A program made the position numbers and the translations under genes. Shown here one piece after another: positions 17,107 to 26,900 of a stretch of 64,000 bases of DNA. The notes under the pieces are model-generated. The model made no database searches, had not been told where the DNA came from, and saw nothing but the letters and a program-made list of their open reading frames with translations. Each line of letters begins with the position of its first letter. Within the stretch, counting starts at the first letter, position 1. The DNA comes from JAJYKC01 sp035545735 (GTDB taxonomy: Bacteria > Acidobacteriota > Terriglobia > Bryobacterales > Bryobacteraceae): the NCBI GenBank assembly GCA_035545735.1, contig DASZXS010000063.1, positions 62,001-126,000 on the forward strand, given 5' to 3'.

Positions 17107-18030
17107 TTAACGGGAGAGCATCGGCGAACAGCACGGCGTCCGGGATGGTTTAGGCTCCATGAGCTCGGCGCGCGTGAGATCGGGGTCGTACAAATTAAGC
17201 TGCCACTTCCCGTCGCGTCCGATGCGGGGTTCTTCTCCAATCCGGACACCACGCGCCGCCAAGGTTTGATAAGCGCGCTTTACGCTTGGGACGCCCAGCG
17301 CCAGATGGTGCATTACGCCCAGCGTGCGAGGCGTCGGATTCCGCACGTTCAGCATATATTCCAACCAGTCGGTTCCCTCGGGAACGCGCATATCCACCCA
17401 GTCCACGCGATCGTCGGTTTTGCCGCCGTGCCAAATCTCGCGGAACCCGAGAATGTCACGATAAAACTTGTCCGCGGCGGCGCGATCCTGCACGGTTACG
17501 CCCACATGAATGATGCGCTGGGAGATGCGCGACGAGGGAAGCGACTTCCCGAAATTACGGCGGTGGAGAGATCCGCGCACGTATTCCACGAATTCAACGT
17601 TGTGGCCGTCCGGATCCTTGACCATCAGACTCAGGTTTCCATCGAGCCCCGGTTTCAGCGTGGCCGGAACCTTGACCGCGTGGGCCTCCAGATAATCGCG
17701 CAATGCGCGCGCGTTCGTGGTTTCAAAGCAGATATGGGATAGCCGGTCCTCGGTCTCGCTCTTCAATTCGGGGAACACCTCGATGTACTGATGGTCGTTG
17801 ACTTTGAAATAAGCGAGCATGAGCCCGCCCGAGGGTTTGTCGAGCGTGAACGCCTCCGCGAAACCCAGGTCGTGTCCATAGAAGCGCCTTGCGGCGGCAA
17901 GGTCATTCGTCTTAAGTCCAATGTGGGCCACACCGACGATCGGCGGCCGTTGAACGGCGGCGGGCTGCGCAGTCGCTGCCGGGCTCAGCGAAAGGGCCAG
18001 GACTGCAAGAAGGATGGCGCGCAGGAACAT
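17107..18030 (-). CDS. secreted protein with two VOC (glyoxalase/dioxygenase-fold) domains
   Basis: 307 residues: signal peptide MFLRAILLAVLALSLSPAATAQ, then two VOC modules. The first (about 35-150) has GVAHIGLKTNDLAAARRFYG, YIEVFP and DPDGHNVEFVEY. The second (about 165-295) has HVGVTVQDRAAADKFYRDIL, WLEYML and HHLALGVPSVKRAY. VOC proteins use paired modules to bind a metal for isomerisation, lyase or dioxygenase chemistry. Export is less usual for the fold. I trimmed the long N-terminal frame to ATG 18030, where the signal peptide begins. It is divergent from a secreted hydrolase 46 bases away and coupled to the downstream kinase. Confidence 0.85.
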   Translation of the reverse strand: MFLRAILLAVLALSLSPAATAQPAAVQRPPIVGVAHIGLKTNDLAAARRFYGHDLGFAEAFTLDKPSGGLMLAYFKVNDHQYIEVFPELKSETEDRLSHICFETTNARALRDYLEAHAVKVPATLKPGLDGNLSLMVKDPDGHNVEFVEYVRGSLHRRNFGKSLPSSRISQRIIHVGVTVQDRAAADKFYRDILGFREIWHGGKTDDRVDWVDMRVPEGTDWLEYMLNVRNPTPRTLGVMHHLALGVPSVKRAYQTLAARGVRIGEEPRIGRDGKWQLNLYDPDLTRAELMEPKPSRTPCCSPMLSR

Positions 18031-18076
18031 GTCAGCATTATATTTGCCCGCGCACCGGATATCATGTTGAATTCCG

Positions 18077-20056
18077 ATGAACCGGCTAACTCTCTTGCTG
18101 CTCGGACTCTCGGCCGGGCTTTCCGCCCAGCCGCCCCAACCTCCCGTCATCCAACTTCCTCCACCAGGCATTGAGGTATCGCAGAAGGATCAGACCGCCC
18201 TGCGCTCGGGATTGGACCACCTGGACCGGCTTACCGCGGAACTGACCGGTAATCCCCATCTGCCCGACGTTCTCATCTTCAGCAAGGCCGTCCACTACGC
18301 ACTCGACGGGAATGAATTCTTCCACGCGGAGGACATCTTTCGGGCGAAGGATTTGCTGCGGACCGGAATCGAGAGAGCGGAGCAATTAGGACGAGGCGAG
18401 GCGCCGTGGGTGGATGCAAAAGGCCTGGTGGTGCGGGGCTACCGGTCTCAAATTGACGGCAGCATTCAACCCTATGGATTGGTGATTCCTCCTGAATTCA
18501 CTCGAACCAGCGCGCACCGCTGGCGCGTGGACGTCTGGTTTCACGGCCGTTCGGATACATTGAGCGAGGTCAACTTTCTGTGGGAGCGCCTCCGCAATCC
18601 CGGCACGTTTACTCCGCGGGGGACGATCGTTCTTCACGTCTACGGGCGGTACTGCAACGCGAGCCAGTTCGCAGGCGAGACAGACCTTTTTGAGGCGCTG
18701 GCCGATGTGAAGAAGAACTTTAACGTGGATGAAAACCGGATCCTCGCGCGGGGGTTTAGCATGGGCGGCGCATCCGCATGGCACATCGGCGCGCACTATG
18801 GCACCGACTTTGCGGCAGTCGCGCCCGGGGCCGGTTTTGCCGAGACCGCGGAATATCAAAAATTCGCCGAGCGTGGATATCGTCCCTCCTGGTGGGAGGA
18901 GAAGCTTTATCACCTCACCAACGCCACCGATTATGCCGCCAATTTCTTCAATGTCCCGGTGGTGGCATACAACGGCGACCATGATGCACAGCGCCAGGCC
19001 GCCGATATCATGGCGCGAAGCATGGAAGCCGAAGGGTTGACGCTCGCCCGCGTCTGGGGCTTGAATATCGGGCATGCGTACACGCCGGAGGCGGCTGCTC
19101 AACTTGACCGCATGATGGACGCGCTGGCCGGGAAGGGCCGCGACCCGTGGCCGCGAGAAGTGCGTTTCACCACATGGACGCTGAAATACAACCGGATGCG
19201 CTGGGTGATAGTCGATGGCATGGAAAGGCACTGGAGCCGGGCTCGCGTGACCGCGGTGGTGGAAGGAGATCACACCGTTCGCGCATCGACGGCCAACGTG
19301 TCGGCCATGACCTTCGATCTCGAAACCGGCGCCGCCCTGCTAAATCCGGCGCAGAAAATCACCGTTGTGGTGGACGGGCAAACGCTGAGCGCCCCCGGGC
19401 CGCTCACCGACGGTTCGTGGACCGTGCACCTGACAAAGGCCGGTGCGGACTGGGCCATCGCCGCGGGTCAGCCGGAGGGTCTGCGCAAGCGGCACGACCT
19501 GCAGGGACCAATAGATGATGCCTTCATGGACAGATTCCTGATGGTGCTCCCCACTGGTACGCCGCTTAACCGGACCGTGGAACGCTGGAGCCATTCCGAG
19601 GCGGAGCGCGCCATCCGTGAATGGCGGCGGCAATTTCGGGGCGATGCGCCGGTGAAGAACGACGCCGCGGTGACAGGCGACGATATTGCTTCGAGCAACC
19701 TGATCCTGTGGGGAGATCCCCGGAGCAACAAAGTGCTGGCCCGCATCGCCTCCAAGCTGCCGCTGCGCTGGAACGAAGATGGAATTTCGCTGGGCGCCAG
19801 AAGCTTTCCGTCCGCCACTTGCGCGCCGGTTCTCATTTATCCCAATCCCTTGAACCCGAAGAAATACGTGGTGATCAACAGCGGCTTCACCTTCCGGGAA
19901 AGTGCCTATTCCAGTAACTCCCTGCAGGTGGCGATGCTTCCGGATTACGCGGTGATCGATCTCACCGTACCGGCCGATTCGCGGTGGCCCGGCAAGGTTG
20001 TGGCGGCGGGATTCTTCGACGAAAACTGGCAGCTACAGCCGAATGGCGGGCGCTGA
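18077..20056 (+). CDS. secreted prolyl-oligopeptidase-like alpha/beta hydrolase
   Basis: 659 residues with a signal peptide (MNRLTLLLLGLSAGLSAQPP). A helical N-terminal part is followed by an alpha/beta hydrolase domain: oxyanion region VDVWFHGRSD, nucleophile Ser228 in ARGFSMGGASAW, acid Asp in YNGDHDAQRQ, His in IGHAYTPEAA. The C-terminal third (about 365-659) is a beta-rich region with VIDGMERHWSRARVTAVV. The layout resembles the dienelactone hydrolase / S9-like secreted peptidases common in acidobacteria and planctomycetes. The substrate is unknown. The next gene begins immediately after its stop. Confidence 0.82.
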   Translation: MNRLTLLLLGLSAGLSAQPPQPPVIQLPPPGIEVSQKDQTALRSGLDHLDRLTAELTGNPHLPDVLIFSKAVHYALDGNEFFHAEDIFRAKDLLRTGIERAEQLGRGEAPWVDAKGLVVRGYRSQIDGSIQPYGLVIPPEFTRTSAHRWRVDVWFHGRSDTLSEVNFLWERLRNPGTFTPRGTIVLHVYGRYCNASQFAGETDLFEALADVKKNFNVDENRILARGFSMGGASAWHIGAHYGTDFAAVAPGAGFAETAEYQKFAERGYRPSWWEEKLYHLTNATDYAANFFNVPVVAYNGDHDAQRQAADIMARSMEAEGLTLARVWGLNIGHAYTPEAAAQLDRMMDALAGKGRDPWPREVRFTTWTLKYNRMRWVIVDGMERHWSRARVTAVVEGDHTVRASTANVSAMTFDLETGAALLNPAQKITVVVDGQTLSAPGPLTDGSWTVHLTKAGADWAIAAGQPEGLRKRHDLQGPIDDAFMDRFLMVLPTGTPLNRTVERWSHSEAERAIREWRRQFRGDAPVKNDAAVTGDDIASSNLILWGDPRSNKVLARIASKLPLRWNEDGISLGARSFPSATCAPVLIYPNPLNPKKYVVINSGFTFRESAYSSNSLQVAMLPDYAVIDLTVPADSRWPGKVVAAGFFDENWQLQPNGGR

Positions 20057-20953
20057 ATGAAGCCTTCTCTTTCGCAGTCGCGCGTGGAGGAAATCCTGCG
20101 ATCGGGCGTTGGAGAAATTCGCGGGCTGCACCGGCTCGCGGAAGGCGAGGAATCCCAGGCGTTTGGCTTCGCGCATGGAGCAGTGAATCTTGTCGCCCGC
20201 TTCAATCCGTCGCGCCGCGGCTTTGACAAGGATGACTTTGCCTATCGCAAGTTTCGAAGCCCCAGCCTGCCCGTGCCGGAGATCCTCCTGGTATCGGAAC
20301 CCGAGCCTGGCTTATATCTATGCGTTTCGTCCCACGCGCCGGGCGAGACACTGCAGGACCTGGAGCCCGCTTCCCTGCCCCGCATGGTCGGGCCTGTCGG
20401 ACGAGTGATGGAGGCTATCGCCGCGGCGGACGTGAGTCCGATCGCCGGTTTTGGACCGTGGGATGCTGAAGGACGCGGTGATGCGGAAAGTTGGGCCGAA
20501 TTTCTCACCTCCATCGCCGATCGAAGCCGTCATGACTGGGCCCGGGCCGGGCGGTATGTAGACATGCGTGAAGTGGACCCGCTCCTTGGACGCGTCCACG
20601 AATTTTCGAACTACTGCCCGGAGGCCCGCCAACTCGTACACGGTGATTTCGGGTCCAATAATGTGATCGAACACCAGGGGCGAATCACCGCCGTCATCGA
20701 CTGGTCGGAGTCGCTTGCGGGCGACGCGCTCTATGACGTCGCCAATGTATTCTTCTGGCGTACCTGGCTCCCTTGCATGGAGGCCCAAGCCCAATTTTTT
20801 GAACAAGCCTCGCGCGGCGAGCCAGGCACGCGCGAACGGCTGCTTTGTTATCAGCTTCGGATCGGACTTCAGGAAGTATACGAGAACGCGGTCTCTGCAC
20901 GGCCGGAAAGAGCGGCTTGGGCGCTGAATCGCTGCCGCCAGATTTTGAGCTGA
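20057..20953 (+). CDS. aminoglycoside phosphotransferase-fold kinase (APH(4)/hygromycin-type)
   Basis: 298 residues with the APH kinase fold: NLVARFNPSRRGFDKDDFAYR, the hinge LYLCVSSHAPGETLQDL, catalytic loop RQLVHGDFGSNNVI and metal motif AVIDWSESLAGDALYDVAN. The pattern is closest to hygromycin B 4-phosphotransferase-like proteins, but the natural substrate of such chromosomal genes is usually unknown. The ATG directly abuts the stop of the upstream hydrolase (TGAATG), so translation is probably coupled. It is unrelated in detail to the APH(6)-like kinase at 16322. Confidence 0.82.
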   Translation: MKPSLSQSRVEEILRSGVGEIRGLHRLAEGEESQAFGFAHGAVNLVARFNPSRRGFDKDDFAYRKFRSPSLPVPEILLVSEPEPGLYLCVSSHAPGETLQDLEPASLPRMVGPVGRVMEAIAAADVSPIAGFGPWDAEGRGDAESWAEFLTSIADRSRHDWARAGRYVDMREVDPLLGRVHEFSNYCPEARQLVHGDFGSNNVIEHQGRITAVIDWSESLAGDALYDVANVFFWRTWLPCMEAQAQFFEQASRGEPGTRERLLCYQLRIGLQEVYENAVSARPERAAWALNRCRQILS

Positions 20954-20954
20954 G

Positions 20955-21620
20955 CTAATTTTGAAAGGATTCGCGGTGATGCCGGACGTCCGCGCCCTGG
21001 ACCACAAAGATCACGTCTTCGGCGATATTGGTGGCGTGGTCGGCGATTCGCTCCAGGTTTCGCGCTACCGACATCAAACCCAGGCCAGCCGGGATGTTCG
21101 CAGGATCGCTCTGCATAAAAGCGAGCAGCTCCTTGTAGATGGAGTCACGAAGGCGGTCGACCTCATCGTCGTTTTTCAGTAGAGCATATGCCAGGGCAGC
21201 GTCCTTCTGCACGAAAGCCTCAAGCGATCCGCGCACCATGCCCTCCGCGACTTCGGACATCTTGCGCACCAGACCCACGGTGCCGGGGATGGATTCCGAC
21301 TGCAACTCCAGGCTGCGCTGCGCGATGTTGACGGCGAGGTCGCCCATGCGTTCGAGGTCGCTGTTGATCTTTAGAACCGAGACGAGCAGCCGCATATCGC
21401 GGGCGACGGGTTGATTCCGGGCCAGCAAGGTGGCGACAAAATCGTCCAGTCCAATCTGCATCTGGTTGATGCGCGACTCATCGGCAAGTACCTGATGTCC
21501 GTCTTGGGGGAGACTTTCCAGAAGGCAATTCACGCTGCGGTGAATGGACTGCACAACAACAGTCCCCATCACCAGAAGGTCGTGCTGCAGGATTCCCAGT
21601 TCGTCGGTAAAGTGTCGCAA
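20955..21620 (-). CDS. phoU: phosphate-signalling accessory protein PhoU
   Basis: 221 residues with two tandem PhoU three-helix domains. Visible motifs include INQMQIGLDDFVATLLAR, NSDLERMGDLAVNIAQRSL and the matching second copy ARNLERIADHATNIAEDVIF, whose E-x-x-x-D acidic sites bind metal clusters. PhoU damps PhoR/Pst signalling when phosphate is plentiful. The start is TTG (MRHFTDELG), with an AAAGGCGGGG stretch upstream. No pst or phoBR gene is in the window, so it appears detached from that operon here. Confidence 0.92.
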   Translation of the reverse strand: MRHFTDELGILQHDLLVMGTVVVQSIHRSVNCLLESLPQDGHQVLADESRINQMQIGLDDFVATLLARNQPVARDMRLLVSVLKINSDLERMGDLAVNIAQRSLELQSESIPGTVGLVRKMSEVAEGMVRGSLEAFVQKDAALAYALLKNDDEVDRLRDSIYKELLAFMQSDPANIPAGLGLMSVARNLERIADHATNIAEDVIFVVQGADVRHHRESFQN

Positions 21621-21636
21621 ATCCCCGCCTTTCGCC

Positions 21637-23880
21637 CTATCTTACGTCTTCCCGGGCGCCTTCCAGGGTCTCTCCGGCCTTGAGCGAAATCCGAAGGATG
21701 TCGCCGCCCTTCACGAGGCGGTTCCAGCGCGCGTGCGCCGGCGCTGGGAATGGATTCTTCAGGCGAAGCTCACCCTCCACCGCCGCACGGATTTTGACCG
21801 ATGTTGTGCGCCCGGCTCGTCTCTCGGCGGACACAATATATCCGCCTTCGGCGCGCAAACGCTCGAAGGAAATGTCACTCCATTGCGACGGCGCCGAAGG
21901 GAAGATGCGAACCGTATTTCCCCAGCTCTGCAGCAACATCTCCTGAACCGCCTGCATGGCGAGGAAATTCCCTTCCAGCGTGAAGGGATGGTAGTGCGCG
22001 TCCGAGAGTCCAGTGCCGCTCTGATCTCCGTTCACATGAAAGCCGTTCGGGAAGATGAAGCCGCGCAGAAAGCCCTGCAGGTAGCGGAGGGCCTCGTCGC
22101 CCCGCCCCGCGCGCGCCAGGACGCAGGAAAGCCAGGAGTAGGTGTAGCCCATCCACGCCGAGGGGCCTTTCGCGATGAAATCGTCGATCGAAGCGTTGAC
22201 AACAGAGCGCTCGGCCGGGGAACCCTCGATGCTGAGCAATCCCAGCGGATGAATCGCCATGAGATTCGAGAGATGGCGGTGAGAATCGGGCAAAGGAATC
22301 CCCCGGGCGACAGTGAGCGCTCCGTTCGCCAGGTCGAAATCATCGAGCCTGGCGAGCGTCTTCTCCCATTGCCGGGCGGCCGGCGGATCGTTCAGCGCGC
22401 GCGCCATCTCTGCGAGCGAGCCGTAGAGCCAGCGCAGCAGCGCCAGGTCGAAATTCGAGTTCGGCGGAAGCCAGGCTTTGAGCGTGTTGTCGTAAATTTC
22501 CGGAGAACTGGAAAGAGGCAGACGAAGTTTGCCGCCGGGGCCGGGACGCAGGAGCGCGCGGAGCGCCACGCCGATACGCTCGGTAAACGGATAGGCACGT
22601 GTACGCAGAAAAACCGGATCCATCGTGTAGCGCCACTGAAGATAAAAACTCTGTGCGACCCATGCGCTCATGGTTGGAGAAAGAGAATACTGGGCCCACC
22701 CGCCGAGCGGACTCCCGTCGATCGCCTCGACCCCAGGCACAATAGCGCCAGGGACGTTGTAAAACTCCCGCGCGAATTTTTCGTAGCGCGGGAGCAGGTT
22801 CCAATTGAAGTTCAGAAAGCTCCGCTCCGCCGAAAACAGGCCGGCTTGCGGCGCGGCAAGGTAGGTCATCTGCGTGTTCAGGTCGTTGTGATAGTCGCCC
22901 TTCCACGGAGGGAGACCGCCCTCATCCGCGGTCCAGACTCCCTGCAGCGGCATCGGCGGCGCACCGGGCCGTGAAGCCGAGCCATAGAAATACTTATCCA
23001 GAATGTACTGGCGCCCGACCGCGGCATCCGGCACTTCCACGTGCGACGTCGCCCAGAAGGATTTCCACCATTCAAGGTGCCGCACGAGGAGCGAATCGTA
23101 TCCGTCACTCAGGGCCTGGCGCGTGAGCGCGAGCCCCAAAGACACGGGATCGTTCCCATCGCGGTTGGACACAATTGCCACCGCGAGTGTGCTCTCTTGA
23201 GCTTCCGTTTTCTGTGAAACGACCACGGCATACTTCAGTCCCTGGGCCGCGGCCTGCAGCATCCATATGGAATGCGCCCCGTGCGCCCGCCGATCGCCAT
23301 GGAGCGCCTGGGGATAGCCAAGCTTGCCGACGCCGGAAGGGCTATTGAGAGTCAGATCCGGCGCCGGCCCCTTGATGCGCAGCATCGCCACTCGCCCTTC
23401 CGCGGAGAAGAACGTGTGAAGAGCGCCTTGGGACAGCGCCGCATGCGCTTCCGCCCGTTCGGTGTCGAGCGTGAATTCGGTGACCCTGTCGTCAGCCGGA
23501 AACGTCAACACCAGGCGGCCGGCGGGCAGTTTCGTGGGATAGGGAATGGAGTCGTAAGGCTTGTCGAACAACGCGTGAATGCGCGCGGCATTCCCCGCTT
23601 CGACCAGCCGCTTCATGGTGTCGTAGTTCCAGTCGCGCTGCTCGAAAGCCTCCGGGACGCGCACATCCCAGAGGTCTCCCCGGTCCAATGAGAGATTCAC
23701 TGTAGCGCCGCCACCCCAGAGCAAGCCCCCGCAGAGTCCGTTCCCCATAGGAATGCCGCGGTCCCAGGAGGCGAGCGGCGCGGAGAGCTTCAGGACCGGC
23801 TGAGTGGCCTCCCCGAGAGAGGAACTGTACAGCAAGGCGACTAAAAACGCCGTCCAATGGGACTTACGCAAGGAGAGCAT
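21637..23880 (-). CDS. secreted GH95-like glycoside hydrolase
   Basis: 747 residues with a signal peptide (about 1-25). The family layout is present: N-terminal beta-sandwich (RGIPMGNGLCGGLLWGG), (alpha/alpha)6 barrel with LQGVWTADEGGLPPWKGDYH, and HRHLSNLMAIHPLG and TLEGNFLAMQAVQEMLLQS near the end. This resembles GH95 enzymes (alpha-L-fucosidase / alpha-L-galactosidase). Where many GH95 enzymes have N-x-N-T-Q-M-N and D-G-N-F-G, this protein has DLNTQMTY and LEGNFLA, so specificity or activity may differ. It ends 16 bases before phoU, and its start is 57 bases from the divergent Tat protein. Confidence 0.78.
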   Translation of the reverse strand: MLSLRKSHWTAFLVALLYSSSLGEATQPVLKLSAPLASWDRGIPMGNGLCGGLLWGGGATVNLSLDRGDLWDVRVPEAFEQRDWNYDTMKRLVEAGNAARIHALFDKPYDSIPYPTKLPAGRLVLTFPADDRVTEFTLDTERAEAHAALSQGALHTFFSAEGRVAMLRIKGPAPDLTLNSPSGVGKLGYPQALHGDRRAHGAHSIWMLQAAAQGLKYAVVVSQKTEAQESTLAVAIVSNRDGNDPVSLGLALTRQALSDGYDSLLVRHLEWWKSFWATSHVEVPDAAVGRQYILDKYFYGSASRPGAPPMPLQGVWTADEGGLPPWKGDYHNDLNTQMTYLAAPQAGLFSAERSFLNFNWNLLPRYEKFAREFYNVPGAIVPGVEAIDGSPLGGWAQYSLSPTMSAWVAQSFYLQWRYTMDPVFLRTRAYPFTERIGVALRALLRPGPGGKLRLPLSSSPEIYDNTLKAWLPPNSNFDLALLRWLYGSLAEMARALNDPPAARQWEKTLARLDDFDLANGALTVARGIPLPDSHRHLSNLMAIHPLGLLSIEGSPAERSVVNASIDDFIAKGPSAWMGYTYSWLSCVLARAGRGDEALRYLQGFLRGFIFPNGFHVNGDQSGTGLSDAHYHPFTLEGNFLAMQAVQEMLLQSWGNTVRIFPSAPSQWSDISFERLRAEGGYIVSAERRAGRTTSVKIRAAVEGELRLKNPFPAPAHARWNRLVKGGDILRISLKAGETLEGAREDVR

Positions 23881-23937
23881 GACTGGAAGTGCGGCGTTGT
23901 AAAATGGCCGTTTGCCGAGTTTCGAACCAAGCGTATC

Positions 23938-26900
23938 ATGAACACCAGCCGCCGGCGCTTTCTGGAGGGCTTAACCGCGGCGGCGCTGCTTCGGGCATCG
24001 CGTGCCGCCGCAGAGCCATTCCCGGTTCATTTCCGGCACGCCAATCCCTACGACGCGCGATATAGCCAGATTGCTCCGGGACACGACGAATTCATGCTGG
24101 AGGTGGAGGCGGAACGCCGGAGCGTATCGCTCAACCGGCTGCTCCAGGCGCGTAGCGCCACGGCCGATGTTCCCGCGGAATTCCAAGCATGGCTGAGTTC
24201 GCTCGGACCCGTGCGGCGATCGCAGTTCTTCGTCCTTCCGGACGGAGTGGTTCGTTACGAGATTGCGACCACGCGGCAAGGGACGATGGAGTATCGCGTA
24301 GGACATTGGAAGCTGGGATGGGAGGCGGAACGCGTGCGGTCCGCGGTTCATCTGGATGAGCAGACCGCTCACGCATCCGAGCCCTTGTTCCTGGATGTGA
24401 CCGGGGATGTCTTTGCGGGCTGCGATTCGTTCCAGCAGCAGCTTCAGCGTGGTATTCCGTTCTGGCGGAGCCGGCTCGATTCCGCGTCTGGGATCGACAT
24501 TTACGGCATGAACGGCGTATCCGTGGCAGACATAGACAACGACGGCCGCGATGAGATATTCGTTTGCCAGCCCGGCGGCTTGCCGAATCGTCTATACAAA
24601 TTCGCCGGCGAACGCCTGGAGGACATAACGGAAGAGGCCGGGCTGGCGCTCCTCGATGATTCCACCTGCGCACTGTTCCTGGACCTGCGGAATTCAGGGC
24701 GGCAGGATCTGGTACTGATGCGCAGCGCGGGGCCCTTGTTGTTTCTCAACGACGGCTCCGGGCGCTTCGCGGCGCGGCCCGACGCCTTCCGGTTCGCGAC
24801 GCCGCCCGCGGGTACGTTCACCGGCATGGCAGCCGCCGATTACGACCGGGACGGAAAGCTCGACCTGTACCTCTGTACCTATAGCTTTTTTCAGAGTGAG
24901 GATCAGTACCGCTATGCAGTTCCGTACTATGACGCGCGCAACGGTCCTCCGAACTTTCTCTTTCGCAATGATTTGAACCAGGACGGCAGCGGCTACTTCG
25001 AGGACGTCACGGCCAAAGTTGGTCTGAATGAAAATAACAACCGCTTCAGCTTCGCTCCGGCCTGGTGCGATTTCGACGGCGACGGATGGCCGGACCTGTG
25101 CGTTGCGAACGACTTCGGCCGCAAGAATCTTTATAAGAACGAAGCCGGGCGCTTTCACGACGTAGCGGGCGCGGCCGGAGTGGATGACGCCGGTCCTGGC
25201 ATGAGCGCTGCGTGGTTTGACTATGACGGCGACGGCAAGCCGGATCTCTATGTTTCGAATATGTGGACGGCTACCGGTCAGCGGCTGGTTCACGACTCAA
25301 AGTTTCACCCCGACGCCGGTGGAGCGGCGCGCCGGGCATACGAGACCCACGCCAGAGGTAATTCCCTCTACCGTAATCGCGGCGACGGCACGTTCGAATC
25401 CTGCGCACGGCGAGAAGGCGTTGAGATGGGTCGCTGGGCCTGGTCCGCCGACGGAGTTGATTTCGACAACGACGGCACGCCCGAGATTTTTGTCACTTGC
25501 GGCATGTTGACCAATTCCCGGCCGGAGGACCTGGAAGGATTCTTCTGGCGCCAGGTGGTGGCGCGCTCGCCGGCGGCGGCCGTTCCTTCCGAAGCCTACG
25601 AGAACGGATGGAATGCGATAAACCAATTCGTCCGGGAGGAGTATTCGTGGAGCGGCAGGCAGGAGAACGTTTTCTACGTTCGACGGGGAAACCGGTATGA
25701 AGATTATTCCGGAGTGAGCGGCCTCGACGCCGCCCAAGACAGCCGCGCCTTCGCCGTATTGGATTTTGACAACGACGGCTGCCTGGACCTGGTGCTGAAG
25801 AGCAGGCTCGGCCCCCAGGTGCGCGTCTTTCGAAATAACAGCGGCCAGGGCAGGCGCTCTCTTGCGTTTTCGCTGCGGGGCACGAAGTCAAACCGCGACG
25901 CGATCGGCGCGCGCATCGAAGTGGACGGGCAGGTGAAATTTCTGAACGCGGGGTCCGGATATCTCTCACAACATTCCAAGCGCGTCGGGTTCGGGCTCGG
26001 TGAGCGCGCCGCGGCGAAACAGGTACGAATTGTCTGGCCGTCCGGCGTTGCGCAGGAATTTCATGATTTGGATGCGGGTTTTGTGTATCGGATCGAGGAA
26101 GGGTCCAGTCATTTCTCGAAAACGCCCTTTGAAAGGCGCGTGGGGACTGCGCCGGGCGCCGCGGTCGCCGCCGGCGTCAACGCGCCGGAATTCGCCGACA
26201 CGTGGCTTATCGACCCGGTGCCTCTTCCCGACCGGCGCGCCGGTCCGGGCCTTTTCTGCATCGGAGACGAAGGGACGAAGCTGCCGGCCGGGGTCGCGGG
26301 GCAAATACTCCGGGCAAACCAAGAGCCGGAAGACGTGATCGCGTCCTACGCGTTGTTCCGCCGCTACCTTTTCGACGTACGCGCAGCCTTTACCCTGCCC
26401 CTTGTCCTACTGCTTGACGAACGTGGCGCGGCGCGCAAGATCTACGCGCAAATGCCCGGCGCCGGCACGGTGAAAGCGGATTTGGCTGCGCTTGGAAATC
26501 CGGACTCCTGGCGCGCCGCACTTCCCTTTCGTGGAGACTTTTTCTACCAGCCAAGGAGAAACTTTTTCCGCCTCGGCGCAGCGTTTCTCTGGGCGGGCTA
26601 TCCGGAGCGCTCGCTGCAATATCTCGAAGAAGAAGTGAGACGCTCTCCCGGTAATGCTGTCGCGCTGATGGCGATCGCGCAGATTCATCTGGAGGCGAAT
26701 CGCATGGAGCCGGCGCGGAAGTTCGCTGACGACGCACTGCGGGTGAACCCCAGCCTCGCGGGCGCCTGGAACACTCTGGGCGGGGTCGCCCTGGAGGAGG
26801 GAAAATTCGAAGAGGCTCTTACGGCATACCGGCGCGCGATGTCCATTCAGCCGGATATGCGCGCGGCCGTCGTGAACGCCGCGCAGACCTACGCGCGTCT

